A stretch of 64,000 nt of DNA from Gracilibacillus timonensis (GCF_900086715.1 NZ_FLKH01000012.1:682001-746000), one strand, 5' to 3'. Positions 1-11,771 are shown, counted from the stretch's first letter. The notes: a model not told the origin generated them from the letters alone. Numbers and translations are program-made.

Positions 1-147
1 ATTAATCCTTAGTCCTTCAAAGGCTTGGGGAGATGTCACCTCATGAACAAGGTGCAAATCAATATATAACAAGTCCGGTTTACCTGCTTCTTGATGGACC
101 ACGTGCTTTTCCCAAACTTTTTCAATGACTGTCTTTGGTGTCTTCAT
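1..147 (-). CDS. leuC: 3-isopropylmalate dehydratase large subunit, N-terminal part (runs off window)
   Basis: LeuC with LeuD forms the [4Fe-4S] isomerase that converts 2-isopropylmalate to 3-isopropylmalate in leucine synthesis. Only the first 49 codons are in the window. They read as a typical LeuC N-terminus ([12 protein letters not shown], then [22 protein letters not shown]), where the aconitase-family substrate-binding start lies. The ATG is preceded by AAGGAG at normal spacing. It is the last visible gene of the minus-strand ilv-leu operon, following leuB after about 100 bp that hold a terminator-like hairpin. The family assignment is firm; the iron-sulfur cysteines lie outside the window. 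Confidence 0.93.
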   Translation of the reverse strand, partial: MKTPKTVIEKVWEKHVVHQEAGKPDLLYIDLHLVHEVTSPQAFEGLRIN

Positions 148-182
148 CGATTGTCACTCCTTCTTTTATCATGATAAGTAGA

Positions 183-225
183 AAAAAGATCGGCGTTGAT
201 ACGATCCGAAGATAGACCACGCCGA
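183..225 (-). terminator. terminator-like hairpin between leuB and leuC
   Basis: On the minus strand TCGGCGT pairs with ACGCCGA around a loop of about 22 nt and is followed by CTTTTTT. It lies in the leuB-leuC gap, so it could attenuate leuC(D) relative to the upstream genes or act as an mRNA processing/stability site. The pairing is seen directly; the function is inferred. Confidence 0.5.
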
Positions 226-249
226 CATTTTCCCTCTTGGTTTATGACA

Positions 250-1320
250 CTAAGCCTGAATTTCCTCTGCAATGAGGCGTGTCATTTCCGCTGTATTTAC
301 GAGTTTACCATCCGTACTTTGCAAATCTGCTGTATGGTAATTGCGATTTAATACGGCTTCTACCGCTGTTTCAATCGCCTCTGCTTCCTTATTCAGGTTA
401 AATGAATAACGCAGCATTAAGGCAGCGGAGAGCACCATTGCAATCGGATTGGCAATACCTTTGCCAGCGATATCTGGTGCCGAGCCATGGGCCGGTTCAT
501 ATAAACCAACACCATCCTCCGCCAAGCTGGCAGAAGGGAGCATACCAAGCGATCCCGTTAATACAGAAGCTTCATCACTGAGAATATCACCAAACATATT
601 CTCGGTCACGATCACGTCAAAATCAGTTGGGCTGGTGATCAATTTCATGGCAGCGGCATCGACTAAGACATGATCTACGGTTACGTCGGGATAGTCTGAC
701 TTTTTCTCTTCGACAATCTCTCGCCACAGTTTACTAGATTCTAACACATTTGCCTTGTCAACAGAAGTAAGGTGCTTATTGCGCAGTTGCGCACTTTCGA
801 ATGCCTTATCGACAATGCGTTCGATTTCTCTTCTTGTATAGGTTAACGAATCGACAACTGCATTACCATTGTCGCGTCGTTCACTCGGTTCTCCAAAGTA
901 TAAGCCACCCGTTAATTCACGGACAATCAACAAATCACTTCCGGCAATAATGGACTCCTTTAATGGGGAGGCATGTAATAATTTTTTGAATCCTTTTACC
1001 GGACGCAGATTGGCATATAAATCTAATGCCTTACGAATCCCTAATAATCCACGTTCAGGCCTCAGTTCAGATGGGTTGTTATCCCATTTTGGGCCACCAA
1101 CCGCTCCTAATAGAACCGCATCTGCAGCTTGACATGCCGCTATCGTTTCATCTGGGAGGGGAGTGCCATGGTTGTCGATAGCAATTCCACCAATATCATA
1201 AGAAGAGAATGTGAATGAATGATTGAATTTTTTTTCAATTGCTTCAAGGATATCTTGGGCTGCATGGATTACCTCAGCACCAATCCCGTCCCCGGGAAGC
1301 AATACGATTTGTTTACTCAA
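250..1320 (-). CDS. leuB: 3-isopropylmalate dehydrogenase
   Basis: LeuB oxidatively decarboxylates 3-isopropylmalate to 2-oxoisocaproate with NAD+, the third leucine-specific step, in the cytoplasm. The 356-residue protein has the normal family length. It shows the N-terminal LLPGDGIGAEV motif (about 7-17), GAVGGPKWD (72-80), the substrate-binding RELTGG (134-139), a catalytic lysine in VDKANV (about 189) and the metal/NAD signature TENMFGDILSDE (239-250). It starts 29 bp downstream of the leuA stop, inside the ilvB-ilvH-ilvC-leuA-leuB-leuC operon, and so should share its T-box and CodY-type control. Confidence 0.97.
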   Translation of the reverse strand: MSKQIVLLPGDGIGAEVIHAAQDILEAIEKKFNHSFTFSSYDIGGIAIDNHGTPLPDETIAACQAADAVLLGAVGGPKWDNNPSELRPERGLLGIRKALDLYANLRPVKGFKKLLHASPLKESIIAGSDLLIVRELTGGLYFGEPSERRDNGNAVVDSLTYTRREIERIVDKAFESAQLRNKHLTSVDKANVLESSKLWREIVEEKKSDYPDVTVDHVLVDAAAMKLITSPTDFDVIVTENMFGDILSDEASVLTGSLGMLPSASLAEDGVGLYEPAHGSAPDIAGKGIANPIAMVLSAALMLRYSFNLNKEAEAIETAVEAVLNRNYHTADLQSTDGKLVNTAEMTRLIAEEIQA

Positions 1321-1349
1321 TGCCTTAACCTCCTGTAAGAAAATGCGAT

Positions 1350-3918
<2,569 letters not shown>

Positions 3919-3989
3919 TTATTTATATAATAAAGAAAACAGGTCTTTCCCTAGATGAAATAGGGAAAGCCTTCTTTTCTTATACTATC

Positions 3990-4511
3990 CTAACCTAATA
4001 AGGAAGAAAAATTCCCATCAATGGTGTTTGGCTGTTGGCCGCGAACAAAGGCGGTTAAGCCAGTGCGAGCCAGCTCTTTGATGCCATAGGGCCTTAATAA
4101 TTCAATCAAGGCTTCTATTTTATCTGGCTTACCTGTAACCTGAATCGACATACTATCCTTGCTGACATCAATAATAGAAGCGCGGAATGGCTCGATGATG
4201 CCTTGAATTTCAGCGCGTAATTGGCTGTTGCTGACAATTTTAATCAGGGCCAATTCACGTGCAACAATGGCTTTATCGGTAATATCAGATACTTTTATCA
4301 CATCAATTTGTTTGTTTAATTGCTTGGTTACTTGCTCTAATTTCTGAAAATCTTCCACATCTACAACAAACGTCATCTTGCTCATGTCCTCTGTTTCTGT
4401 TCTGCCGACGGAGATGCTTTCAATATTGAATTGACGACGCTGCAACAGCCCTGTAATTCGATTTAAGACACCACTGCGATTTCTAACCGTTGCTGTTATA
4501 ATTCGTTTCAT
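3990..4511 (-). CDS. ilvH: acetolactate synthase, small (regulatory) subunit
   Basis: This is the regulatory subunit of acetohydroxyacid synthase. It binds the IlvB catalytic subunit, stimulates it and confers valine feedback inhibition. The 173-residue protein begins with an ACT domain (1 to about 75; pattern [17 protein letters not shown]) and ends with the ALS_ss_C domain, the usual length for the Bacillus form. Its ATG overlaps the end of ilvB by 4 bp (ATGA type), so the two subunits are probably translationally coupled. The gene is also called ilvN. Confidence 0.95.
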   Translation of the reverse strand: MKRIITATVRNRSGVLNRITGLLQRRQFNIESISVGRTETEDMSKMTFVVDVEDFQKLEQVTKQLNKQIDVIKVSDITDKAIVARELALIKIVSNSQLRAEIQGIIEPFRASIIDVSKDSMSIQVTGKPDKIEALIELLRPYGIKELARTGLTAFVRGQQPNTIDGNFSSLLG

Positions 4512-6241
4512 GGTTTCACCCCAATCATTTCATCTAGTCCTGTACCAGGGGCAATCATAGGGAATACATTCTCCTGCTGCAATACCCGTGCATCCACAAG
4601 AACAGGTCCATCATAATCAAAAATATCTGGTAAAGCATTGATAAATTCTTCTTGTGTCGTTAACTTGATTCCTCTCACATCATAAGCCTCGGCTAGTTTC
4701 ACAAAATCTGGCTGGATTTGAAAGATAGATTGGGAATAACGTTCGCCATGGAACTTCTCTTGCCATTGTCTAACCATCCCTAGTGCTTGATTGTTTACGA
4801 TAATGATTTTAACGGGTAATCTTTTTTCTTGTAAAATCGATAATTCCTGCAAGGTCATTTGGAAACCGCCATCGCCCACGATCGAGACAACCATTTCTTC
4901 GGGATTAGCCAATTGGGCACCAATAGCAGCAGGAAATCCAAAGCCCATCGTACCTAAACCACCAGATGAAACCCATTTATTTGGCTGATTAAAGGTATAG
5001 TATTGCGCCGCCCACATTTGATGCTGCCCAACGTCTGTTGTCACAATTGCATTGCCATTCGTGGCTTCGTATACTTGTTTGATCACCCATTGGCCGATCA
5101 TTTCCTTATCCGGTGTGTTAAACCATAATGGGTAATTTTCTTTGTTTTCATGGATACGAACGAGCCATTCATCGTGATTCGGTTGGCTAATATCATGAGA
5201 CAACAATCGTTTCAATGCCTCTTTGGCGTCACCAACGATAGGTATGGCTGTTGGAACATTTTTGCCAATCTCAGCAGGGTCAATGTCGACATGAGCCACG
5301 GTAGCTTTCGGTGCAAACGATGATAATTTACCAGTTAAGCGGTCATCGAACCTGGCACCAATGTTAATGAGTAGATCACATTCATACAAGGCCGTATTGG
5401 CAGCGTATGTGCCATGCATACCGGCCATTCCCATAAATAGCGGATGATCGCCAGGAAATGCTCCTAAGCCCAATAAGGTAGAGGTAACCGGAAGTGAGTA
5501 CTTTTCTGCAAATTCCTGTACCTCTTTGGAGGCTTGCGCCATTAAGATACCAGCACCAGTTAATAATACTGGTTTCTCTGCTTTTCCGATCGCCTCCGCT
5601 AATTTTTTGGTTTGTAACGGATTTGGCTTGAATGTTGGCTGATATCCAGGTAAATCAATCTCTACTTTAGCTTGAAAATCATCACTGATAATTTCGGCTG
5701 AGACGTCTTTCGGGATATCGATCAATACAGGACCAGGACGACCAGTAGTTGCGATATGAAAGGCCTCTTTAACAACACGAGGGATATCTTTCAGATCATT
5801 TACTTGATAATTGTGTTTAGTAATTGGTGTAGTAACCCCCATGACATCAACCTCTTGGAAGGCGTCACTGCCAATCACACCTTTGGCAACTTGACCAGTA
5901 ATCACAATTAATGGCAATGAGTCAATCATTGCGTCGGCAATTCCTGTTACTAAATTCGTTGCACCAGGTCCAGAGGTGGCTACCACAATTCCTGGCTTAC
6001 CTGATACCCTGGCATAGCCCTCGGCTGCATGAATGGATCCTTGCTCATGTCGAGCTAAGATTTGATCAAAGGCATCTTGTGCTCTATATAATGCGTCAAA
6101 GATTGGTAATGCTGCACCGCCGGGATAACCAAATAGCGTGTCAACGTCTTCGTTAATCAAGGCATCGACTAGCAAATCAGCACCAATCCTGGGTTCTTTT
6201 GGTTCTACAGCTTCATTTGCTTGCTTTTGTGTGTTTTCCAC
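4508..6241 (-). CDS. ilvB: acetolactate synthase, large (catalytic) subunit
   Basis: IlvB is the ThDP-dependent enzyme that condenses two pyruvates, or pyruvate and 2-oxobutyrate, opening branched-chain amino acid synthesis. The 577 residues comprise N-terminal Pyr, central and C-terminal PP domains. The catalytic Glu is in the [14 protein letters not shown] / [16 protein letters not shown] region, and the ThDP-Mg motif runs from GDGGFQM to VNN near residues 455-485. The start is GTG at 6241, six bases after AGGAGGG. It is the first gene of the operon and directly follows the T-box leader. Catabolic AlsS is unlikely because ilvH overlaps and the leader is leucine-type. Confidence 0.96.
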   Translation of the reverse strand: MENTQKQANEAVEPKEPRIGADLLVDALINEDVDTLFGYPGGAALPIFDALYRAQDAFDQILARHEQGSIHAAEGYARVSGKPGIVVATSGPGATNLVTGIADAMIDSLPLIVITGQVAKGVIGSDAFQEVDVMGVTTPITKHNYQVNDLKDIPRVVKEAFHIATTGRPGPVLIDIPKDVSAEIISDDFQAKVEIDLPGYQPTFKPNPLQTKKLAEAIGKAEKPVLLTGAGILMAQASKEVQEFAEKYSLPVTSTLLGLGAFPGDHPLFMGMAGMHGTYAANTALYECDLLINIGARFDDRLTGKLSSFAPKATVAHVDIDPAEIGKNVPTAIPIVGDAKEALKRLLSHDISQPNHDEWLVRIHENKENYPLWFNTPDKEMIGQWVIKQVYEATNGNAIVTTDVGQHQMWAAQYYTFNQPNKWVSSGGLGTMGFGFPAAIGAQLANPEEMVVSIVGDGGFQMTLQELSILQEKRLPVKIIIVNNQALGMVRQWQEKFHGERYSQSIFQIQPDFVKLAEAYDVRGIKLTTQEEFINALPDIFDYDGPVLVDARVLQQENVFPMIAPGTGLDEMIGVKP

Positions 6242-6346
6242 GTTAATCCCTCCTATTAATAATTATCAACAATCACCTTGATTTATTGGTATTAGAAGAT
6301 GTTTATGGTACAAAGAAAAGTATGGCTATTGTCTTTTCCTTACACT

Positions 6347-6674
6347 AAAAAAGGCCATCTCACCCTTGATTTCCGCCACTAGTGTAGCAGAGATCAAGGG
6401 TGAAAAGGCCTTTCTTTTCACGGTACCACCCTGATTTGCAATATTCTCACAAACATTGCCTCATAAAGCTATTTACAAAATCAAATAGCTTTGATTGGAT
6501 AACAGGTACTGTGTAATACCTGGCTATACTTAATGGGAGAACCGTTCAGCATAGCACTCAGGGATGAGTAGTCAGATAAGGTGTATGGCCAAGTTTCCAC
6601 CTGTCTTGGCTCTCTGCAGCATACATGATCCTGATCCTTTTTTCCCGTCCGCGTTTTTAAACATATTCGCTTAT
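6347..6674 (-). promoter_or_regulatory. leucine-type T-box leader of the ilv-leu operon
   Basis: The untranslated leader carries the conserved T-box sequence AGGGTGGTACCGTG (6432-6419, minus) that pairs with the acceptor end of uncharged tRNA. Upstream is a long Stem I with an AGAGAGCC... GTGGAAACTTGG arm. The probable specifier is CTC (Leu) at 6568-6566 followed by A, in GACTACTCATCC. Downstream a strong intrinsic terminator pairs CACCCTTGAT with ATCAAGGGTG, is extended by GGCC arms and ends in a T run (6412-6347). This is the layout of the B. subtilis ilv-leu leader: uncharged tRNA-Leu should allow read-through. The element is very sure; the specifier codon is an inference from position. 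Confidence 0.93.
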
Positions 6675-6680
6675 TGTTAT

Positions 6681-6710
6681 AGTATACGATATCGCTTATT
6701 CTGTCCACAA
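6681..6710 (-). promoter_or_regulatory. sigma-A-type promoter of the ilv-leu operon
   Basis: On the minus strand a -35-like TTGTGG (6710-6705) and a -10 TATACT (6686-6681) are separated by 18 bp. This puts the start of transcription near 6674, just before Stem I of the T-box. Confidence 0.6.
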
Positions 6711-6728
6711 AAAAGTTTTTAAATGTGT

Positions 6729-6743
6729 AATTTTCAGAAAAAT
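6729..6743. promoter_or_regulatory. CodY box upstream of the ilv-leu promoter
   Basis: AATTTTCAGAAAAAT matches the CodY consensus AATTTTCWGAAAATT at 14 of 15 positions. It lies about 20-30 bp upstream of the -35 of the ilv-leu promoter. CodY, which responds to GTP and branched-chain amino acids, is a known repressor of this operon in B. subtilis. The match is seen; binding is inferred. Confidence 0.7.
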
Positions 6744-6990
6744 CTGATTGACGACAATAATACAACTAAAAAGACGATAGGTCAACTGTTTTTTGCGGAT
6801 TTTTTTGTTAAAAATAAGAAAGTACGGAATCCACTAAAAACAGAAGCGCTTTCTATCTTAAAATAGACAGGTAGGAAGAGTATAAAAGCACATTTCTAAT
6901 GCCCATAACAATAACGTTGGCCATATCTAGCATCGTTTTTAATGAATCTGCTACGATTTTGAAAAACACCTGTAAAAATAAAACAGGATG

Positions 6991-6999
6991 TGTTATGCT
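6991..6999 (+). promoter_or_regulatory. extended -10 promoter of the thi operon
   Basis: TGTTATGCT is an extended -10 (TG-N-TATGCT) about 35 bp upstream of the TPP riboswitch. No good -35 is visible at 17 bp. It is the best candidate for the start of the riboswitch transcript. Confidence 0.4.
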
Positions 7000-7032
7000 T
7001 TGGAGGTAGTTCTAATTTCATAATCAACATCA

Positions 7033-7112
7033 ACACTAGGGGAGCCTTTGGCTGAGACGAGTATTCGGACCCTTTGAACCTGATCTGGTTAACACTAGCG
7101 TAGGGAAGTGGC
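7033..7112 (+). promoter_or_regulatory. TPP riboswitch (THI element)
   Basis: The conserved aptamer core is present in order: ACTAGGGGAGCC, the invariant GGCTGAGA, then ACCCTTTGAACCTGATCTGGTTAACACTAGCGTAGGGAAG. It precedes a terminator hairpin and the thiazole operon, so thiamine pyrophosphate binding should cause premature termination. The sequence is canonical. Confidence 0.97.
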
Positions 7113-7161
7113 GGAAGCATGACGATATATTATTCGACAAATGAATTTTATATAATCGAAG

Positions 7162-7193
7162 CCACTTGTCCTAACTGGATAAGTGGTTTTTTT
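7162..7193 (+). terminator. riboswitch expression-platform terminator
   Basis: CCACTTGTCC pairs with GGATAAGTGG (one G-U pair) and runs into seven T. It lies between the TPP aptamer and the tenI ribosome binding site, as expected for transcriptional control. Confidence 0.85.
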
Positions 7194-7230
7194 CGTTTCT
7201 TCCGGCTCAACGAAGAAAGGAGTAATGGAG

Positions 7231-7848
7231 ATGGATAAATCACTGCATCTTATCAGTGATGGCGATTTTTCTAAACGGCATGTACAAATAGTAAAGCGTA
7301 TTCATGGGGATATTGATTATTTGCATATAAGAGAAAAGAATAAGTCAGCAAAAGATATTCTGGAACTAATCGAAGTATTAAAAACTAGCGGGTTACCCTT
7401 AACGAAACTAATCGTAAATGACAGAGTTGACATTGCCGTGATGAAACAATGTGCAGGAGTCCAGTTGGCCTATCACAGTCTAGCTGTTTCATTGGTTAAA
7501 AATTGCTTCCCAACGCTTCTTACAGGGAAATCTGTCCATTCGTTAGCAGAGGCTGAACAGGCTCAACAAGAGGGAGCAGATTACTTGTTATATGGTCATA
7601 TTTATCCTAGCAGTTCTAAGCCGAATCAACAACCAAGAGGAATAGCTAATCTTCGGCAATTAAGCGAAGAACTATCGGTACCGGTCTATGCTATTGGCGG
7701 CATTACACCTGATCGAACAAAAGAAATAATCAAGTCAGGGGCAAGTGGGATAGCTATCATGTCAGGTATTTGGCAGGCGGCGGATCCGATACAAACAGTA
7801 AAGGCTTACCTGCAAGTGTTGAATAACAGGAAAGAAGGTGGAAAGTGA
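7231..7848 (+). CDS. tenI: thiazole tautomerase TenI
   Basis: TenI is a ThiE-like TIM barrel. In Bacillus it aromatises the ThiG product by tautomerisation and does not form thiamine phosphate. The protein has 205 residues from ATG 7231, chosen because AAAGGAG lies 8 bp upstream; an ATG at 7225 is too close to it. The visible pattern fits the ThiE/TenI fold: LHLISDG near the N-terminus, KLIVNDRVD, GADYLLYGHIYPSSSK, and the phosphate-binding YAIGGITPDR with SGIAIMSGI. It is the first gene of tenI-thiO-thiS-thiG-thiF. A ThiE role cannot be fully excluded but gene order favours TenI. Confidence 0.88.
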   Translation: MDKSLHLISDGDFSKRHVQIVKRIHGDIDYLHIREKNKSAKDILELIEVLKTSGLPLTKLIVNDRVDIAVMKQCAGVQLAYHSLAVSLVKNCFPTLLTGKSVHSLAEAEQAQQEGADYLLYGHIYPSSSKPNQQPRGIANLRQLSEELSVPVYAIGGITPDRTKEIIKSGASGIAIMSGIWQAADPIQTVKAYLQVLNNRKEGGK

Positions 7849-8981
7849 AAAAGACATTTGATCAAATCATTGTTGGTGGCGGCGTGATTGGTTGTTCGAT
7901 TGCTTATCAATTGTCCAAAAGAGGTTATCAGGTGCTGATAGTTGAAAGGGATCAAATCGGTTGTGAGGCCTCTAGTGCTGCAGCAGGAATGCTAGGTGCT
8001 CAAGGAGAATTCACACAAGCAAGTCCTCTTTTTCAATTTGCTCAAGAAAGCAGAGCGTTATTTGCAGATTTATCAGTTGAGCTTTGGGAAGAAGCAGGGA
8101 TGGATATTCAGTATGTTCATAAAGGAATCATGAAGTTCGCTTTTGATCAGCAGCAATACAATACGTTGAAAAGCCTGGCAACTTTTCAACAGGAAGCTGG
8201 TTATCCTGCTTATTTGCTGTCGACAGAAGAAGCGAGAAAGATGGAACCAAGTTTGACAGAGGAGCTCCACACGGTTCTTTACCTGCCGAATGATGGTCAG
8301 GTGTCCGCTTATCATCTGACAAAAGCATTTTCCCTTGCCGCCTATCGTCATGGTGTCATGCTTCATGAACAGGAAAAAGCAGTTGAACTGCTAAGGGAAA
8401 ATAAAAAGGTTTATGGTATACGAACCACAAAAGGAACCTATTACGCTGATCAAGTCATTGTAGCAACGGGAGCATTTGGCGATGATCTGCTGCCTGATGA
8501 ATATGCCATTATTCCTGTAAAAGGGGAATGTCTGCTATTGGAATCAGAGCAGCGCTTATTTCAAACAACCCTGTGGATGGACGGCTGTTACCTTGTCCCC
8601 AAGCAAGGCAACAAGGTGGTAGTTGGCGCTTCATCTATACCAGGAAAAACAGATAAACATGTCCACGCAGCAAGTGTTCAAGGGCTATTATCACGAGCAG
8701 AACAGATGGTTCCGCAGCTGGCAGAGGCAACAATAAATTGTTTTTGGGCAGGGATCAGACCAGCTACCGCCGATGAACGTCCTTACTTGGGTGAGATTCC
8801 TGGAATCAACGGTTTATATGCTGCCAAGGGACACTATCGCAATGGCATTCTATTATCAGCGATTACAGGCATCTATCTAGCAGACTTAGTTGAAAACAAG
8901 TCGGTTCGTCCACTTTATTACGATTTTTTTCGTGGTGGTCAAGCACGAGATCCATCAGCAAATGTCACAAGTTTGGAATAA
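7845..8981 (+). CDS. thiO: glycine oxidase ThiO
   Basis: ThiO is a FAD enzyme that oxidises glycine to iminoglycine (dehydroglycine), the aerobic precursor for the thiamine thiazole ring. The 378-residue protein begins with the dinucleotide-binding VGGGVIGCSIAYQL motif (about 10-23) and continues as a DAO-family fold, with the C-terminal GHYRNGILL region that closes the FAD site. The start is GTG, overlapping the tenI stop by 4 bp. The presence of ThiO rather than ThiH indicates aerobic thiazole synthesis. This gene is also known as goxB. Confidence 0.94.
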   Translation: MKKTFDQIIVGGGVIGCSIAYQLSKRGYQVLIVERDQIGCEASSAAAGMLGAQGEFTQASPLFQFAQESRALFADLSVELWEEAGMDIQYVHKGIMKFAFDQQQYNTLKSLATFQQEAGYPAYLLSTEEARKMEPSLTEELHTVLYLPNDGQVSAYHLTKAFSLAAYRHGVMLHEQEKAVELLRENKKVYGIRTTKGTYYADQVIVATGAFGDDLLPDEYAIIPVKGECLLLESEQRLFQTTLWMDGCYLVPKQGNKVVVGASSIPGKTDKHVHAASVQGLLSRAEQMVPQLAEATINCFWAGIRPATADERPYLGEIPGINGLYAAKGHYRNGILLSAITGIYLADLVENKSVRPLYYDFFRGGQARDPSANVTSLE

Positions 8982-8998
8982 ACACAAAAGGCAGGTGC

Positions 8999-9208
8999 AT
9001 GCATGTGGAAATAATCGTTAATGGAAGTTATTTGGAAGTAAAGAAAGGAGTAAAACACATCAAAGATTTACTTGAGTTTCTGGGGTTGCAAGATAAACCG
9101 TTGATTATCGAGCATAATCAACAGATATTACAAAAAGAAAGACATAAACAAGCGGTGTTAAAAGATGGAGACAAGATTGAGATTGTTCATTTCGTTGGAG
9201 GAGGATAA
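8999..9208 (+). CDS. thiS: thiamine biosynthesis sulfur carrier ThiS
   Basis: This small ubiquitin-like sulfur carrier is adenylated by ThiF at its C-terminus, converted to a thiocarboxylate, and donates sulfur to ThiG. The 69-residue protein ends in the essential Gly-Gly (VGGG). It shows the beta-grasp start ([13 protein letters not shown]). The ATG at 8999 follows AAAGGCAGG; the last residues of thiS overlap nothing, and thiG follows after 4 bp. A GTG three codons... later in another register is not needed. Position between thiO and thiG is the standard Bacillus order. Confidence 0.93.
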   Translation: MHVEIIVNGSYLEVKKGVKHIKDLLEFLGLQDKPLIIEHNQQILQKERHKQAVLKDGDKIEIVHFVGGG

Positions 9209-9212
9209 GCAA

Positions 9213-9971
9213 ATGCTTAATATTGGAAACTATTCGTTTGCTTCTCGTTTGTTCTTAGGGACTGGCAAATATCCTGATTTTGATATTCAAAAGCAGGCAG
9301 TAGATCAATCAGAGGCAGAAGTTCTTACTTTTTCCGTGAGAAGGATGAATATCTACGACCCATCCCTGCCCAATTTTTTAGAAAAAATAGATGTAAACCG
9401 CTATACTTTTTTACCGAATACGGCAGGGGCAAAGGATGCGAAAGAAGCGGTGCGAATCGCTAATTTAGCTGCCGCTTCAGGGCGATGCGATATGGTGAAA
9501 GTGGAGGTTATTGGTTGTGATAAAACATTGCTGCCAGATCCGATCGAGACACTAAAAGCAACGGAAGAGCTGGTGGCAGCAGGATTTACCGTGCTTCCAT
9601 ATACCTCAGATGATGTGGTATTAGCCAAAAAGCTGGAGGAGGCGGGAGCGCATGCCATCATGCCCGGAGCTTCCCCGATCGGAAGCGGTCAAGGAATTAT
9701 CAACCCGTTGAACCTTTCTTATATTATCGAACAATCGAACGTTCCGGTTATCGTGGATGCAGGTATCGGTTCGCCAGCTGATGCAGCGTATGCTATGGAG
9801 TTGGGTGCAGATGGTATCTTGTTGAATACCGCCGTTTCCGGAGCAGAAGACCCTGTGAAAATGGCTAAGGCGATGAAATATGCAATAGAGGCCGGCCGAC
9901 TTGGCTATCAAGCAGGAAGAATCACGAAGAAGGCATATGCGGTAGCTAGCAGTCCGGAGGTAGGGAGCTAA
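9213..9971 (+). CDS. thiG: thiazole synthase ThiG
   Basis: ThiG joins deoxyxylulose 5-phosphate, dehydroglycine and the ThiS thiocarboxylate into the thiazole phosphate. The 252-residue TIM barrel starts at ATG 9213, nine bases after GGAGGAGG; an upstream in-frame ATG lies inside thiS and is rejected. Visible landmarks are [10 protein letters not shown], the Schiff-base lysine in [18 protein letters not shown], and the phosphate-binding [13 protein letters not shown] and [11 protein letters not shown]. The stop codon overlaps the thiF start by one base (TAATG). Confidence 0.96.
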   Translation: MLNIGNYSFASRLFLGTGKYPDFDIQKQAVDQSEAEVLTFSVRRMNIYDPSLPNFLEKIDVNRYTFLPNTAGAKDAKEAVRIANLAAASGRCDMVKVEVIGCDKTLLPDPIETLKATEELVAAGFTVLPYTSDDVVLAKKLEEAGAHAIMPGASPIGSGQGIINPLNLSYIIEQSNVPVIVDAGIGSPADAAYAMELGADGILLNTAVSGAEDPVKMAKAMKYAIEAGRLGYQAGRITKKAYAVASSPEVGS

Positions 9972-10996
9972 TGTTGGAGACGAATCGTTATCAACGCCAA
10001 GTCTTATTTGTACCAATTGGTGAGACGGGGCAAACAAAGCTTAGTCAAAGCCATGTACTGATTGTCGGCGCAGGTGCGTTGGGATCAAGCAGTGCGGAGG
10101 CATTGACACGAGCAGGTATTGGCCAGTTGACATTAATTGATCGAGATTATGTGGAAGAAAGTAATCTGCAGCGGCAACAGCTATTTAGTGAAACGGATAT
10201 GAAACAAAAAACACCAAAGGCAATTGCCGCCAGACAAAGGCTTGCTGAAGTAAATCATCATGTCCAAATACATGCGATTGTCGGAGATGCCGAAGTCGAT
10301 ATATTAAGAAAAGTGGTGCCTGAAGCGGATTTAATTATTGACGCTACCGATAATTTTGAGACAAGGCTTATACTGAATGATATCGCACAGAAGTATCAAA
10401 AACCATGGATTTACGGAGCTGTTGTAGCAAGCTATGGCATTACCTTTACCGTACTCCCTGATAAAACGCCATGTCTGCAATGCCTGCAAGCTTATATACC
10501 AGCTTACGGGGCCACCTGTGATAGTGTTGGAATTATCCAGCCCGTGGTACAAAAGGTCGTGTCTCACCAAGTAACCGAGGCACTCAAGCTATTAACCGGT
10601 AACGAAGCCGATTTATCTGGAAAACTTATTTCGTTTGACTTATGGAAAAATGCACACACAGAAATAGACATAGCAGCCTTACGAAAAAAAGACTGTCCGT
10701 CCTGTTCCGAGAACAGAAGCTATCCAAACCTAGCTTACGAGTCCCGTATGAAAACGACGAAGCTATGTGGAAGAAACACTGTTCAACTACGATCGCAACG
10801 TAAATCAACAGATTTGAGTGAAGTTGCCAAAGAATTACAAAAGAATAAACAGATAAAGCTATTTCAAAATCCTTATCTGCTTTCGTTTGAAATAGATTCG
10901 TACCGAGTAGTGCTCTTTCAAGATGGGAGAACGTTAGTTCATGGGACGATGGATCAACAGGAAGCAAAAAAAATCTACCATCGTTATTTGGGATGA
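9971..10996 (+). CDS. thiF: ThiS adenylyltransferase ThiF (MoeB/ThiF/E1 family)
   Basis: ThiF uses ATP to adenylate the ThiS C-terminus so that sulfur can be loaded. The 341-residue protein has the nucleotide-binding VGAGALGSSSAEAL motif (about 33-46), the catalytic Asp in IDATDNFETR, and zinc cysteines as CLQC (about 174) and CPSC (about 240). About 95 residues follow the second CxxC. This C-terminal tail resembles those of Bacillus ThiF proteins; its role is not known to me. It is the last gene of the operon; thiD and tenA are not next to it. Confidence 0.92.
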   Translation: MLETNRYQRQVLFVPIGETGQTKLSQSHVLIVGAGALGSSSAEALTRAGIGQLTLIDRDYVEESNLQRQQLFSETDMKQKTPKAIAARQRLAEVNHHVQIHAIVGDAEVDILRKVVPEADLIIDATDNFETRLILNDIAQKYQKPWIYGAVVASYGITFTVLPDKTPCLQCLQAYIPAYGATCDSVGIIQPVVQKVVSHQVTEALKLLTGNEADLSGKLISFDLWKNAHTEIDIAALRKKDCPSCSENRSYPNLAYESRMKTTKLCGRNTVQLRSQRKSTDLSEVAKELQKNKQIKLFQNPYLLSFEIDSYRVVLFQDGRTLVHGTMDQQEAKKIYHRYLG

Positions 10997-11024
10997 ATTT
11001 TTTGCTAATAATGTCCATGTTATC

Positions 11025-11052
11025 GAGAATGCAGCAAGAAAGCTGCATTCTC
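11025..11052 (+). terminator. hairpin after thiF
   Basis: GAGAATGCAG pairs perfectly with CTGCATTCTC around an 8-nt loop, 29 bp after the thiF stop. There is no immediate T run, so it may be a weak or factor-dependent terminator or a stability hairpin. Confidence 0.45.
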
Positions 11053-11162
11053 ACACATAACCCCTTTTCCTAACTCGCTTGTAGCAATATACAGCAATCG
11101 AGAAGAAATATAGTCTATTTTTACGTGATAGAATGATACTAATTAGGAGGGGGGCTTTTGAA

Positions 11163-11771
11163 ATGAATAAAGTGATGCTAAATATCTCCATGTCGCTAGA
11201 TGGCTATATAGCAGGGAACAATGATCATCCGCAACAACCCTTGGGAGATCAGGGTGATGTTATCCAAAGGTGGTTGTTTTCAGGGGAAGAAACGAGCGAA
11301 ATCAATTCTTTTTTCAAGCTTTCCAGCGTCGATAAAGAAGTTTTTGATTCGTCAGCTCGAGAAACAGGTGCGATGATTGTTGGGAAGAGGACGTTTGATA
11401 TCGTGCACGGGTGGGGCGGGAGCCACCCATTAGCGAATATTCCCGTATTTGTGTTGACACATCATATTCCGACGGATCCTCCGGAAGGTGCTACACCGTT
11501 TATTTTTATCACCGATGGGGTGAAAGAGGCAGTTAAACAAGCGAAGGAAGCAGCAGGCAAGAAAGAGGTAAGCGTTGGAACAGCTAGTGTTGCCCAGCAG
11601 TGTATAGCATTTGGTCTGCTGGATGGACTTGATTTGCATATTGCTCCAGTGTTATTAGGGAAAGGTGTGCGCTTATTTGACCATATTGGAGAAGAAAATA
11701 TTATGCTAAAATCAACTAAGGTCATCGAGGGAACAGGTGTCATTCATGTTAAATATGATATTGTAAAATAA
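11163..11771 (+). CDS. dihydrofolate reductase family protein (RibD C-terminal-like)
   Basis: The 202-residue protein belongs to the RibD_C / DHFR-like reductase family: NISMSLDGYIAG at the N-terminus, MIVGKRTFDIVHGWGG in the middle, and a C-terminal VSVGTASVAQQ...LHIAPVLLGKGVRLFD block. Members bind NADPH; the substrate of this branch is usually unknown, and it should not be read as a folate gene. The ATG at 11163 has AGGAGGGGGG upstream; an earlier in-frame start lacks one. It is a single gene, separate from the thi operon. Confidence 0.8.
   Translation: MNKVMLNISMSLDGYIAGNNDHPQQPLGDQGDVIQRWLFSGEETSEINSFFKLSSVDKEVFDSSARETGAMIVGKRTFDIVHGWGGSHPLANIPVFVLTHHIPTDPPEGATPFIFITDGVKEAVKQAKEAAGKKEVSVGTASVAQQCIAFGLLDGLDLHIAPVLLGKGVRLFDHIGEENIMLKSTKVIEGTGVIHVKYDIVK

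Noticed and set aside
6481-6765. 94-codon reading frame on the minus strand
   Set aside because: It lies wholly within the ilv-leu promoter and T-box Stem I region and has no ribosome binding site; the RNA structure explains the sequence.
6896-7120. 74-codon minus-strand frame opposite the TPP riboswitch
   Set aside because: It overlaps the riboswitch aptamer on the other strand and shows no family pattern.
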